Notes: generated by a model not told the origin, from the letters alone. A stretch of DNA of 64,000 bases from Phaeobacter sp. B1627 (GCF_006265095.1 NZ_VCNK01000004.1:248001-312000); one strand, 5' to 3'. Positions 54,078-63,271 are shown, numbered from the stretch's first letter. A program made the numbers and translations.

Positions 54078-54404
54078 TTTCAAACGCCCTGCCGACCGGG
54101 CGAGACACTGAAGGCCCTCGTGCACAGCCGGCACGGGGGCCTTTTCACATGCCGCGTCCGCTCCCCGCCCGCCATGGGGCGCAACCGGGCTGCTGCATGG
54201 GGGTATTGGCGGTCGAGAGGCGCGCCCTACTGGGGTCTGAGTCGGGCTGCGACACCCAAACCCCCGGGCCGCGGGCCTGACAGGGGTCTCACCCGGCCGG
54301 AGGCAGTCGCAGATGCGTGGAGGCGCTCGGAGGCTGAGCGAATTCTCCTGGGGATGGCCGACCCATGTGGCGCGAGACTTGCATCGGCCTGTCCCCCTGG
54401 CTAG
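54078..54404. other. Gap after sdhB
   Basis: Apart from the terminator at 54111-54145 this 327-bp stretch has no supported gene. A 94-codon open frame across it is Arg/Pro-rich and lacks a ribosome binding site. Short GGAGGC/CGGAGGC repeats occur near 54298-54335. Confidence 0.45.
54111..54145 (+). terminator. Rho-independent terminator of the sdh operon
   Basis: GGCCCTCGTGC and GCACGGGGGCC pair around a 7-nt loop, followed by TTTT, 34 bp beyond the sdhB stop. This marks the end of the operon. Confidence 0.88.
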
Positions 54405-54611
54405 ATGCGGGGCATGCCGGTTCTTCTGATCCTCCTCTTGCTGGGCACGCTTGGCTACCTGTTCTGGCGCCGCAAGACCACGAGCCTGACCCGGGATTGC
54501 CGGTGGCGCAAAGAAGGACGGGCGGGTCAGTGGCGCTGTGCCTATTGCGGCGCCGTCGATGGCGGAGAGAGCAGTCCGGTCCATTGTCTGCGGGAAGGGC
54601 CAGCCCCCTGA
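54405..54611 (+). CDS. Small membrane protein with C-terminal zinc-ribbon-like motif
   Basis: A 68-residue ORF: an N-terminal helix (MPVLLILLLLGTLGYLFW) is followed by a hydrophilic part with CRWRKEG, WRCAYCGA and HCLREGP, four cysteines in a plausible zinc-binding arrangement. Either ATG 54405 or ATG 54414 could be the start. The pattern looks conserved and not random, but I do not know the family. Confidence 0.55.
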   Translation: MRGMPVLLILLLLGTLGYLFWRRKTTSLTRDCRWRKEGRAGQWRCAYCGAVDGGESSPVHCLREGPAP

Positions 54612-54810
54612 ACCGCCATGCAAAAAGCAAATATCTCCTCTGCAAAAAATTATGCTTGATCGACTCGGGGTTTTGCCTGATATGCGCGGCTAAGACGCCA
54701 ACGCACGCGCCTCTGTCGTAAGGGTTTTCATCCCCTAGGGTTACGTAGCGACGGTAACGTCTCTGATGGAACTGAGCGGTCATGTATGGCCGGGTCTTTT
54801 GGAGATGACC

Positions 54811-55983
54811 ATGAACGCAAACGTAACCGGGCCCTCGGCCCGCCAAGACGTGACTTTTGTCCCTCGCCACCTGCAGTACATTGCGAACACAACATTCGCG
54901 CGCCCAACGCTGGTCATCGACAGCGAAGCCGTCGCGCGCCAATATATGGACCTGGCCCGCGGCCTGGGTCGGGCGCGCATCCATTTCGCGGTAAAGGCGA
55001 ACCCGGCGCCGGAAATCCTGCGGCGTCTGGCAGCGATCGGATCGAACTTTGATGCGGCCAGCCGGGTTGAAATCGAAATGTGTCGCGCTGCCGGTGCAAG
55101 CGCCAGCCGGATTACATTCGGCAACACCATCAAGAAAGCCTCTGACATCGCCTATGCGCATGCGATCGGCATCAAACATTTCGCGGCCGACGCGGTAGAA
55201 GAGCTGGAAAAGCTGGCCGAACATGCGCCCGGCGCTCACGTGTGCATCCGTATCCTGGTCGAAGCCTCCGGTGCCGATTGGCCGTTGAGCCGCAAATTCG
55301 GCTGCGCACCGGAGATGGCTCTGACGTTGATGGATCGCTGTGTCGCGCTGGGTTTGGTCCCGCATGGCCTGTCGTTTCATGTGGGCTCGCAAACCCGTCG
55401 GCCAGAGATGTGGGCGCCCATTCTTGATCAGCTCGCCGAGGTGTGGGCGGCGGCGCGCGCAGCGGGCCATGACCTGAAGCTGCTGAACATCGGCGGCGGG
55501 TTCCCCGCGAGCTACCGCAGTGCCGTCATGGCACCACAGGACTATGCCGCCGAAGTCATGGCACAGGTCAATGCCCGCTTCCCGGACGCTGCTGAAATCA
55601 TGGCAGAGCCGGGCCGTGGACTGGTTGCCGAAGCGGGTGCGATTGCGGCGGAGGTAATGCTGGTGTCGCGCAAACACGACAATGACCTGCATCGCTGGGT
55701 CTATCTGGACATTGGAAAATTCTCCGGCCTTGCCGAGACCATGGATGAGGCGATCCGCTACCGGATCACCACTGACCGCGATCACGAGCCAATGGGCACC
55801 TGCGTTCTTGCAGGCCCCTCCTGCGACAGCGCCGACGTCTTGTACGAAAAGCAGCCGGTGCAGCTGCCTGTGGGGCTGAAATCCGGTGACCGAGTCGTGA
55901 TCCACGCCTGTGGTGCCTATACCACGACCTATGCCTCCATCGGGTTCAACGGGTTCCCGCCGCTGGACGTGGTTGTGCTCTGA
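54811..55983 (+). CDS. speC: Type III PLP-dependent ornithine/lysine decarboxylase
   Basis: A 390-residue fold type III decarboxylase making putrescine (or cadaverine). The PLP lysine is K62 in HFAVKANPAPEIL, the phosphate loop is LLNIGGGFPASY, and the catalytic Cys and Asp are in GPSCDSADVLYE, as in eukaryotic-type ornithine decarboxylase. ATG 54811 is preferred to 54766 because GGAG lies 6 nt upstream. The 5' region (54640-54810) is AT-rich with a GTTAC-N9-GTAAC dyad and could be a leader. A strong hairpin follows the gene. Confidence 0.88.
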   Translation: MNANVTGPSARQDVTFVPRHLQYIANTTFARPTLVIDSEAVARQYMDLARGLGRARIHFAVKANPAPEILRRLAAIGSNFDAASRVEIEMCRAAGASASRITFGNTIKKASDIAYAHAIGIKHFAADAVEELEKLAEHAPGAHVCIRILVEASGADWPLSRKFGCAPEMALTLMDRCVALGLVPHGLSFHVGSQTRRPEMWAPILDQLAEVWAAARAAGHDLKLLNIGGGFPASYRSAVMAPQDYAAEVMAQVNARFPDAAEIMAEPGRGLVAEAGAIAAEVMLVSRKHDNDLHRWVYLDIGKFSGLAETMDEAIRYRITTDRDHEPMGTCVLAGPSCDSADVLYEKQPVQLPVGLKSGDRVVIHACGAYTTTYASIGFNGFPPLDVVVL

Positions 55984-56016
55984 TCGTTGTCAGGCGGGAT
56001 TGCTGACGAGAGGGCG

Positions 56017-56045
56017 ACGCCCGGGTCTTGTGCCCGGGCGTTTCG
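56017..56045 (+). terminator. Terminator after the ornithine decarboxylase gene
   Basis: ACGCCCGGG and CCCGGGCGT form a perfect 9-bp stem with a 7-nt loop, followed by TTCG, 33 bp after the stop. The T-run is short, but the stem is very stable. Confidence 0.7.
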
Positions 56046-56083
56046 CGGGTTTGACTGGCGGACATCTTCCATCAGGAGTCGTC

Positions 56084-56938
56084 ATGTCCAACCGCTTTTC
56101 TCCCCCTGCTGATGCGCAGGCCCGGCGCGCCGTTGCGCCTGTGATCTGCTATCCGACCGAGACCCTGCCGCGCCCGGAGCTGAAGCTGTATCACCGCGCG
56201 CGCGAGGGCGCCACAAAGGTCACAGAGGTCATCGTCCCCGCCCGTGAGGCGGCCGTGTTTCAGGTGGCCGCGGGTCAGTTCTTTCGCATTTCCTCCATCG
56301 AGGGCGCGCAGGTGGGGGATCTCAACCTCTGGAACCAGAACGACATCGCGGAACGGTTCTATTCGGGCAAAACCCGGGCACTGCACGGAACCCATGTGAC
56401 CACCGGCGAGCGGTTGTGGAGCAATCTGCCCCACATGCGTCCCATGGCGACGATTATCGCCGATACGCTGGAATGGTACGGGATCGATTCCTATGGCGGG
56501 TCGGTCCACGATGTGATCGGCACCCGCTGCGACCCCTACACCGGCAATCTTCTGTCCACAGATCACTATCATCACTGCTGTCATTCCAACCTCACCCGCG
56601 CCTTGGCGGATCATCTCGGCCTGTCGTTGCCGGAGGCTGAGCTTCATGTGCATGACGTTCTGAATGTCTTCATGTGCACGGGGTTCACGCGGGATACGGG
56701 GCAGTATTTCATGAAGGCAAGCCCGGTTCGGCCCGGAGACTATCTGGAGTTTTTCGCAGAAATCGACCTTCTGGGGGCGCTGAGCGCCTGTCCCGGCGGG
56801 GATTGTTCAAGCGAGCATTCCAGTGATGAGGCTGCCTGTTTTCCTCTGCTCATTGAGGTCTTCGCGCCTGCGACGGCGGCCCTTGCGGGCTGGAAGGCTC
56901 CGGCGCGCAATGCATATGACGGCAGTCACGGGCGCTGA
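56084..56938 (+). CDS. DUF1989 (urea carboxylase-associated) family protein
   Basis: A 284-residue protein of the DUF1989 family. Conserved blocks are VPAREAAVFQVAAGQFFRI, EGAQVGDLNLWN, FYSGKTRALHGTHVTTGERL and DHYHHCCHSNLTRAL, with clustered His and Cys suggesting metal binding. Members accompany urea carboxylase and guanidine or amine metabolism; the reaction is not established in general. AGGAGTCGTC precedes ATG 56084. Proximity to ornithine decarboxylase suggests a nitrogen-metabolism context. Confidence 0.85.
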   Translation: MSNRFSPPADAQARRAVAPVICYPTETLPRPELKLYHRAREGATKVTEVIVPAREAAVFQVAAGQFFRISSIEGAQVGDLNLWNQNDIAERFYSGKTRALHGTHVTTGERLWSNLPHMRPMATIIADTLEWYGIDSYGGSVHDVIGTRCDPYTGNLLSTDHYHHCCHSNLTRALADHLGLSLPEAELHVHDVLNVFMCTGFTRDTGQYFMKASPVRPGDYLEFFAEIDLLGALSACPGGDCSSEHSSDEAACFPLLIEVFAPATAALAGWKAPARNAYDGSHGR

Positions 56939-56975
56939 GGTGGCCCTGAGATTGCCTCTGCAGGGTTCAGAAAAG

Positions 56976-57008
56976 AAAGGGCCGCCCCGGTGATGCAGGC
57001 GGCCCTTT
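56976..57008. terminator. Bidirectional terminator between DUF1989 gene and deoD
   Basis: AAAGGGCCGCC and GGCGGCCCTTT form a perfect 11-bp stem with an 11-nt loop. T-rich tails are present in both directions, stronger on the minus strand. It serves the two convergent genes. Confidence 0.85.
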
Positions 57009-57042
57009 GCTGGGTTTGGTGTTGTGTCGTGCGCCCGTGCGC

Positions 57043-57082
57043 GATCAGGTCGATATCTGATCAGGCCACTGTCTGATCAGGC
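57043..57082. repeat. 16-bp tandem repeat covering the deoD stop codon
   Basis: GATCAGGTCGATATCT, GATCAGGCCACTGTCT and GATCAGGCAAAA are adjacent copies. The third contains the deoD stop (57077-57079) and last codons; the two others lie beyond it and each repeats the stop trinucleotide. Confidence 0.75.
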
Positions 57083-57781
57083 AAAAGCAGCGGCGAGAGC
57101 GATTTCCACCATCTCTCCAAAGCTGCGTTCGCGGTCCTCAGACGGCAATGCTTCGCCCGTTTGCAAGTGATCGGACACCGTCAGTACCGCCAATGCGCGC
57201 CGCTTGTGACGCGCCGCGACGGTATACAGTTCCGCGGCTTCCATCTCCACGCCCAATACACCGTGCCGGACCATCTGTTCGTTCAGGTCCGGGCGTTCAT
57301 CATAGAAGGTGTCGGAAGAATAGATGCCGCCTACATGCGGGCGAATGCCCTGAGCCTCGGCCGCGGCAACAGCGTTGCGCAGCAAGGTCCAATCGGCCGT
57401 TGGTGCAAAGTTCACGTCCTTGAACATGGTACTGGAGGGGGTGGTGACGCTGGTTGCGGTCATCGCGATGATGACGTCACGCACCTTTACCTCGGGTTGC
57501 ATGCCGCCACAGGAGCCGATGCGGATCAGGGTTTGGGCATCAAAATCACGGATCAACTCGTTGGCGTAAATCGACAGGGACGGCATACCCATGCCGCTGC
57601 CCTGGATCGAGACCCGGTGCCCATTCCATGTGCCAGTATATCCGAGCATTCCACGCACATCATTGACGAGGCGTGCGTCGCTCAGAAAAGTTTCGGCGGC
57701 CCATTTCGCACGGTAGGGGTCGCCGGGCATCAGAACGGTTTCAGCGAAATCGCCCTTTTTTGCTCCTATGTGAACTGTCAC
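57077..57781 (-). CDS. deoD: Purine-nucleoside phosphorylase DeoD
   Basis: A 234-residue hexameric trimeric-type PNP of the PNP/UDP family, cleaving purine nucleosides with phosphate for salvage. Features are [44 protein letters not shown] and the nucleoside-binding [14 protein letters not shown]; the catalytic Asp is in VSDHLQTGE. It lies 16 bp after the H-NS-like gene in the same direction, so the two probably share a transcript. Confidence 0.95.
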   Translation of the reverse strand: MTVHIGAKKGDFAETVLMPGDPYRAKWAAETFLSDARLVNDVRGMLGYTGTWNGHRVSIQGSGMGMPSLSIYANELIRDFDAQTLIRIGSCGGMQPEVKVRDVIIAMTATSVTTPSSTMFKDVNFAPTADWTLLRNAVAAAEAQGIRPHVGGIYSSDTFYDERPDLNEQMVRHGVLGVEMEAAELYTVAARHKRRALAVLTVSDHLQTGEALPSEDRERSFGEMVEIALAAAFA

Positions 57782-57797
57782 TTATTTACGCTCCGGT

Positions 57798-58118
57798 TCA
57801 GATTTCGAGTTCAGCGATATCTGCGCCTTTGCTGAGCGCAGCGTGAACCCAATGCGGTTTGCGGCCACGGCCTGTCCACGTTTCGTCTGGGTTTTCTGGA
57901 TTGCGGTATTTTGGCGTGGCTTTTGTTTTACGCGCGGAAGGTTTTCCGGGAGACGTCAAAACCTCGTCCAAAGAGAAACCATATTCAGCAGCAGCCTTCT
58001 CTGCCGCTTTCAGCGCTTCGCTGCGTTCGCGTTGCTCAGCATCTTTTAGTGCCTTTTCAACGTCCTTACGGAGCTGAAGTAGCTCTTTACGGGACAATTC
58101 TGTCAAATCGAGGGACAT
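57798..58118 (-). CDS. H-NS family DNA-binding protein (HvrA-like)
   Basis: A 106-residue nucleoid-associated protein. An N-terminal helical dimerisation region (LTELSRKELLQLRKDVEKAL) precedes the H-NS DNA-binding core NPENPDETWTGRGRKPHWV. In Rhodobacter capsulatus HvrA of this family modulates photosynthesis and nitrogen fixation genes. ATG 58118 follows a modest GGAGTAACAC site. In the upstream gap ATGCTATTCAGCA (58189-58201) and ATGCTATTTTGCA (58243-58255) are similar dyad-like repeats. Confidence 0.88.
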   Translation of the reverse strand: MSLDLTELSRKELLQLRKDVEKALKDAEQRERSEALKAAEKAAAEYGFSLDEVLTSPGKPSARKTKATPKYRNPENPDETWTGRGRKPHWVHAALSKGADIAELEI

Positions 58119-58245
58119 TGTGTTACTCCATTGAATTCCAGCCACAGATTGCATTTCCGGGCTAACGCTCTTATTGCCCGAATTCTAGATGCTATTCAGC
58201 AACTAATTTGCATTTGACTGTTTTTTGGCGAAATTCAGCGAAATG

Positions 58246-60234
58246 CTATTTTGCAGATATGTTTTTTTGGGCCAGATCGATGATATCCCTCATGATCGAA
58301 TTCAGCTCGAAATCTTTTGGGGTATAGACGCGGGCGACACCCAGCGACAGGAGTTTCTCCGCATCCTCGTCCGGAATTATTCCGCCGACGACCACCGGCA
58401 CTTCCTCCAGCCCGGCGTCGCGAAGGCGCGTCAATGTGTCTTCAACCAGCGGCAGATGGCTGCCGGACAGGATCGAAAGACCCACAACATGCGCGCCGTC
58501 CTGACGCGCACTCGCGGCAAGTTCCTCCGGCGTGAGGCGAATACCGTCATAGGTGATGTCCATGCCGCAATCCCGGGCGCGAAAGGCGATTTGCTCTGCG
58601 CCGTTGGAATGGCCATCCAGACCGGGCTTGCCGACCACGAATTTCAACCGCCGACCAAGCTGATCGGAGACGGCATTGACCGCCTCGCGCAGGTCATCCA
58701 GCCCGTCTGTCTGGTTTGACACCGATGCAGAGACGCCGGTTGGCCCGCGGTAGGTCCCATGTGCTTTGCGCATCTCTTCGGCCCATTCGCCGGTGGTGAC
58801 CCCAGCCGCTGCGGCCTTGATCGAGGCAGGCATGATGTTGTCCCCGATTCGCGCAGCGGCGCGCAGCTCGGCAAGGGCGTCCGCGACCGCCACAGAATCG
58901 CGGTCGCGACGCCAGGTGTCGAGGCGGGCGATCTGATCCGCTTCGGTGGCGGGGTCGACCACCATGATGCCACCGTCCTCGGTTTCCAGCGGCGAGGGTT
59001 CTCCTTCGGTCCATTTGTTGACGCCGACGACGATGGTGTCGCCCGCCTCGATCCGGTTCAGCCGGTCCGCGTTCGACTCCACCAGGCGCGACTTCATATA
59101 TTCAATGGATTGCACCGCGCCGCCCATGCCCTGCAAGGTGGCCAACTCCGCCCGGGCGCCGTCCTTCAGGGCCTCGACCTTGGCGTCCACTACCGGGTTG
59201 CCATCAAAGAGGTCGCCATATTCCAGCAGGTCCGTCTCATAGGCGAGGATTTGCTGCATGCGCATAGACCATTGCTGGTCCCACGGTCGGGGCAGGCCGA
59301 GCGCCTCGTTCCAGGCGGGCAACTGGACGGCGCGGGCCCGTGCCTTCTTTGACAGGGTCACGGCCAGCATTTCGATCAGAATGCGATAGACGTTGTTTTC
59401 AGGCTGCTGCTCGGTCAACCCGAGCGAGTTCACCTGCACGCCATAGCGGAAGCGGCGAAACTTCGGGTCGGTGACCCCGTAGCGATCGCGGCAGATCTCG
59501 TCCCACAGATCAACAAAGGCCCGCATCTTGCACAGCTCGGTGACAAAGCGGATACCGGCGTTCACGAAGAATGAGATACGGCCGACCATGGCGGGGAAAT
59601 CTTCGGCGGGTACGCGCGGCTGCAACTCGTCAAGCACCGCCTGCGCGGTGGCGAGTGCGAAGGCCAGCTCCTGCTCCGGTGTCGCGCCCGCCTCCTGAAG
59701 GTGGTAGGAGCAGACGTTCATCGGGTTCCACTTGGGGACGTGCGCGTAGCAGTATTCGGCGACATCGGCGATCATCTTGAGGCTTGGCGCCGGCGGGCAG
59801 ATATAGGTGCCGCGGCTCAGGTATTCCTTGATGAGGTCATTCTGTACCGTGCCCTGAAGCCGCGAAATATCCGCACCCTGTTCTTCGGCCACAGCAATAT
59901 AGAGGGCCAGCAACCAGGGCGCCGTTGCGTTGATGGTCATCGAGGTGTTCATTTGGTCCAGAGGGATCTGGTCGAACAGGTTGCGCATGTCGCCCAGATG
60001 GCAAATCGGCACGCCCACCTTGCCCACTTCGCCTTTGGCCAAGGGGTGGTCGCTGTCATATCCGGTCTGGGTCGGCAGGTCGAAGGCGACCGAAAGGCCG
60101 GTCTGCCCCTTGGCCAGGTTGGCACGATAGAGCGCGTTTGACGCGGTGGCGGTGGAATGGCCTGCGTAGGTGCGGATCAGCCAGGGACGATCCTTTTTGG
60201 GCTCTTGCGGGCGTTCGTTCTGCGAGAGCGACAT
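58246..60234 (-). CDS. ecm: (2R)-ethylmalonyl-CoA mutase
   Basis: A 662-residue adenosylcobalamin-dependent mutase converting ethylmalonyl-CoA to methylsuccinyl-CoA. The N-terminal half is the TIM-barrel substrate domain (RTYAGHSTATASNALYRANL, DLPTQTGYDSDHP). The C-terminal B12 domain has the DxHxxG motif in GLDGHSNGAEQI and GSHLPLV. Single-chain layout and linkage to ccr distinguish it from methylmalonyl-CoA mutase. ATG 60234 has GAGG 6 nt upstream; an ATG at 60246 is the alternative. Confidence 0.92.
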   Translation of the reverse strand: MSLSQNERPQEPKKDRPWLIRTYAGHSTATASNALYRANLAKGQTGLSVAFDLPTQTGYDSDHPLAKGEVGKVGVPICHLGDMRNLFDQIPLDQMNTSMTINATAPWLLALYIAVAEEQGADISRLQGTVQNDLIKEYLSRGTYICPPAPSLKMIADVAEYCYAHVPKWNPMNVCSYHLQEAGATPEQELAFALATAQAVLDELQPRVPAEDFPAMVGRISFFVNAGIRFVTELCKMRAFVDLWDEICRDRYGVTDPKFRRFRYGVQVNSLGLTEQQPENNVYRILIEMLAVTLSKKARARAVQLPAWNEALGLPRPWDQQWSMRMQQILAYETDLLEYGDLFDGNPVVDAKVEALKDGARAELATLQGMGGAVQSIEYMKSRLVESNADRLNRIEAGDTIVVGVNKWTEGEPSPLETEDGGIMVVDPATEADQIARLDTWRRDRDSVAVADALAELRAAARIGDNIMPASIKAAAAGVTTGEWAEEMRKAHGTYRGPTGVSASVSNQTDGLDDLREAVNAVSDQLGRRLKFVVGKPGLDGHSNGAEQIAFRARDCGMDITYDGIRLTPEELAASARQDGAHVVGLSILSGSHLPLVEDTLTRLRDAGLEEVPVVVGGIIPDEDAEKLLSLGVARVYTPKDFELNSIMRDIIDLAQKNISAK

Positions 60235-60282
60235 GATGGGCCTCATGGGTTGCGGGTGAGTAATTTTGTTTCACTGAAAAGA

Positions 60283-60311
60283 TCTAAACTGCAATTTTAA
60301 ACCCATGTCAA
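60283..60311 (-). promoter_or_regulatory. Candidate ecm promoter
   Basis: On the minus strand TTGACA (60311-60306), 17 bp, then TTTAGA (60288-60283) is a near-consensus sigma-70 promoter in an AT-rich patch, 48 bp before the ecm start. Confidence 0.65.
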
Positions 60312-60411
60312 TTCGCTGCGACGCGGCAATTGTGGCGGTGCGGCTTTTGCAGCTGCGAAATCAGGGGCGGTCTCGCTTGTCTTGAGGAGGCGCCTCGGCC
60401 AGAGTGCGGCC

Positions 60412-61866
60412 ATGACGCAAACCGTGGAACTTCCTCTTTGGCTCTTTGTGCTGATCCTGCTGTTTGCGGTGGTCACACTTGCTTCGCATTTTCTCTTCCC
60501 ATCTGTCCGCTGGTTCTTTCGTCGTCGGCTGGAGCGCGCGGTCGCGCGCCTGAACGAACGGCTGGAACGGCCGATTGAACCGTTCCGGCTGGCGCGTCGA
60601 TACGATATGATTCAGCGGCTGATATATGATCCGCAGGTGGCACAGGCTGTCTCGGATCATGCGGCCAGCCGGGGGATTCCGGAAAACGTGGCCTTCGAGG
60701 ACGCGCGCCGCTATGCGCGGGAAATTGTCCCATCGTTTTCGGCCTTTACCTATTTCAGCTTTGCCATCCGGGCGGCGCGACTGCTGTCCAATGCGATCTA
60801 CCGGGTTCGCCTGGGCAGCTATGATGAGGGCCTGTTGCAGGTGATCGACCGCGATGCCACGGTGGTGTTTGTGATGAACCACCGATCCAACATGGACTAT
60901 GTGTTGGTGACCTATCTCGTGGCGAAACGGTCGGCGCTGTCCTATGCCGTGGGGGAGTGGGCGCGGGTCTGGCCGCTCAGTCTCCTGATCCGGGCGATGG
61001 GCGCCTATTTCATCCGGCGCAGATCGCAGACGGAACTCTACCGCAAGGTTCTCGCGGCCTATGTACGCCTGGCAACCCAGGGCGGGGTGACGCAGGCGAT
61101 TTTTCCCGAAGGCGGGCTCAGCCTGACCGGGGCACTGTCACCGCCGAAACACGGGCTTTTGCGCTATATCATCGACGGGAATGCGGGGTCCGGCAAAGAT
61201 GTCGTCTTTGTGCCGGTCGCGCTGAATTACGACCGGGTTCTCGAAGACAAGATCCTGACCAAGGCGGCGCGGGCAGGGGAACGACGCTTTCGCGCCCGGA
61301 TCGGTGTAGTGATGTGGCGTATGCTGCGGCAACTCTGGCTATGGGCGACCGGGCGGTATCACCGCTTTGGTGCGGCGGCGGTCACCTTTGGCCGTCCCCT
61401 CAGCCTGAGCGAGCTCCCGGCCGAGGAGGGGCGGGACCATGCGCGCGCGCTCTCGGCGGAATTGATGTATCGCATCGGCGAGGTCGTGCCCGTTCTGCCA
61501 GTACCCTTGGTCTGCTATCTGCTGGTCACCCGCGGCGCCATGAGCGAGTCCGCGCTGCGCCAGGCCGTGACAGAGGTCACGGCGCGGATGCCGCTGGCCT
61601 CTGTTCACATGCCCGCCCACAGTCATGATTTTGCCGTCCAGAGCGCGCTGCAACAGTTGCGCCGCCGTCATCTGGTGCGCTTGTCCGGCGGCATGATCAC
61701 GCCGGATGTCAGCCAGATGGATCTGCTTCGCTTCTATGCGAAATCCATCGCTCATCTGGTGCCCCCCGCGCTGGAGCCGCCACAGGCCATGGAGGGGGAT
61801 ATCGCGCCCGATCACCCCTCCGATGCTGCCGGTGCTAAAGGAAATTCTGCATCCGCAGGGTCATAA
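60412..61866 (+). CDS. PlsB-like glycerol-3-phosphate 1-acyltransferase
   Basis: A 484-residue acyltransferase of the GPAT superfamily. An N-terminal membrane helix (LWLFVLILLFAVVTLASHFL) precedes the catalytic domain with HX4D, H157-RSNM-D162, and FPEGGLSLTG. It probably acylates glycerol-3-phosphate or a related acceptor. ATG 60412 is tentative: an AGGAGG lies 21 nt upstream, a little far. It is divergent from ecm and precedes ccr, so it sits inside the ethylmalonyl-CoA locus. Confidence 0.8.
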   Translation: MTQTVELPLWLFVLILLFAVVTLASHFLFPSVRWFFRRRLERAVARLNERLERPIEPFRLARRYDMIQRLIYDPQVAQAVSDHAASRGIPENVAFEDARRYAREIVPSFSAFTYFSFAIRAARLLSNAIYRVRLGSYDEGLLQVIDRDATVVFVMNHRSNMDYVLVTYLVAKRSALSYAVGEWARVWPLSLLIRAMGAYFIRRRSQTELYRKVLAAYVRLATQGGVTQAIFPEGGLSLTGALSPPKHGLLRYIIDGNAGSGKDVVFVPVALNYDRVLEDKILTKAARAGERRFRARIGVVMWRMLRQLWLWATGRYHRFGAAAVTFGRPLSLSELPAEEGRDHARALSAELMYRIGEVVPVLPVPLVCYLLVTRGAMSESALRQAVTEVTARMPLASVHMPAHSHDFAVQSALQQLRRRHLVRLSGGMITPDVSQMDLLRFYAKSIAHLVPPALEPPQAMEGDIAPDHPSDAAGAKGNSASAGS

Positions 61867-61867
61867 A

Positions 61868-61903
61868 ATTACAAAATCTGAATAATCAGGGTTGTAATAT
61901 TAC
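61868..61903. promoter_or_regulatory. Inverted repeat and palindrome upstream of ccr
   Basis: ATTACAA (61868-61874) and TTGTAAT (61892-61898) form a perfect 7-bp inverted repeat 17 bp apart; the right arm overlaps the 10-bp palindrome GTAATATTAC (61894-61903). The patch is AT-rich and ends 87 bp before the ccr start. It is a candidate operator for control of ccr; the regulator is unknown. Confidence 0.5.
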
Positions 61904-61990
61904 CTGAACGTTTCTACTCCTTGGAGCAGAGGGCGCGATTCTGCAGTGCAGAACGATGCGCCCACCGGGATGAGACCAAGGGAGGCCGCT

Positions 61991-63271
61991 ATGGCTTTGG
62001 ACACGCAGGACGGCATCATGACCTATGACGCGCCGCAGAAAGATCTCTATGAAATGGGGGAGATCCCCCCGATGGGCTACGTGCCCAAGCAGATGTACGC
62101 CTGGGCCATTCGCAAGGAACGCCACGGCGAACCGGATACTGCGATGCAGCAGGAGGTGGTGGATGTCCCCTCTGTCGACAGCAACGAAGTGCTGGTTCTG
62201 GTGATGGCGGCTGGGGTGAACTACAACGGGGTCTGGGCTGCGCTGGGCCAGCCGATCAGCCCCTTTGACGGTCACAAGGCCCCCTATCATATCGCGGGGT
62301 CGGATGCCTCGGGTATTGTCTGGGCCGTCGGGGACAAGGTCACCCGGTGGAAAGTCGGCGATGAGGTGGTGATCCACTGCAATCAGGATGACGGCGACGA
62401 CGAGGAGTGCAACGGCGGTGACCCGATGTATTCCACCAGCCAGCGGATCTGGGGCTATGAAACGCCGGATGGCTCGTTCAGCCAGTTTACGCGGGTCCAG
62501 AGCCAGCAGCTGATGCCACGGCCAAAGCACCTCAGCTGGGAGGAATCCGCCTGCTATACGCTGACGCTCGCCACCGCCTACCGGATGTTGTTTGGTCACG
62601 AGCCGCATGATTTGAAACCGGGTCAGAACGTTCTGGTCTGGGGCGCGTCCGGAGGGCTTGGTTCCTATGCGATCCAGCTGATCAACACCGCCGGTGCCAA
62701 CGCAATTGGTGTGATCTCCGACGAGAGCAAGCGCGAATTTGTCATGTCGCTGGGCGCCAAGGGGGTCCTGAACCGCCGTGATTTCAACTGTTGGGGTCAA
62801 TTGCCCACGGTCAACACGCCCGAGTACAACACCTGGTTCACCGAAGCGCGCAAGTTCGGCAAGGCAATCTGGGACATCACCGGCAAGGGCAATAACGTGG
62901 ATATGGTGTTCGAGCACCCGGGCGAGGCGACCTTTCCGGTGTCCACATTTGTCGTCAAAAAGGGCGGTATGGTCGTGATTTGCGCGGGCACCTCCGGGTT
63001 CAACTGTACCTTTGACGTACGCTACATGTGGATGCACCAGAAGCGCTTGCAGGGCTCGCACTTTGCCCATTTGAAACAGGCCTCGGCGGCCAATAAACTG
63101 ATGATTGAGCGCCGTCTGGACCCCTGCATGTCCGAAGTCTTCGCATGGCAGGATCTGCCCGCCGCGCATATGAAGATGCTGCGCAACGAGCACAAGCCGG
63201 GCAATATGTCCGTGCTGGTGCAGGCGCCGAAAACCGGGCTCAGGACGCTGGAAGAGGTGGTCCAGGGGTGA
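61991..63271 (+). CDS. ccr: Crotonyl-CoA carboxylase/reductase
   Basis: A 426-residue MDR-superfamily enzyme that reductively carboxylates crotonyl-CoA to (2S)-ethylmalonyl-CoA with NADPH, the key step of the ethylmalonyl-CoA pathway. The NADPH loop is VWGASGGLGSYAIQL. NYNGVWAALGQPIS and FEHPGEATFPVS are typical of Ccr, and the GSHFAHLKQASAANKL region is conserved. GGGAGGCCGCT precedes ATG 61991. Divergent ecm lies nearby. Confidence 0.95.
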   Translation: MALDTQDGIMTYDAPQKDLYEMGEIPPMGYVPKQMYAWAIRKERHGEPDTAMQQEVVDVPSVDSNEVLVLVMAAGVNYNGVWAALGQPISPFDGHKAPYHIAGSDASGIVWAVGDKVTRWKVGDEVVIHCNQDDGDDEECNGGDPMYSTSQRIWGYETPDGSFSQFTRVQSQQLMPRPKHLSWEESACYTLTLATAYRMLFGHEPHDLKPGQNVLVWGASGGLGSYAIQLINTAGANAIGVISDESKREFVMSLGAKGVLNRRDFNCWGQLPTVNTPEYNTWFTEARKFGKAIWDITGKGNNVDMVFEHPGEATFPVSTFVVKKGGMVVICAGTSGFNCTFDVRYMWMHQKRLQGSHFAHLKQASAANKLMIERRLDPCMSEVFAWQDLPAAHMKMLRNEHKPGNMSVLVQAPKTGLRTLEEVVQG

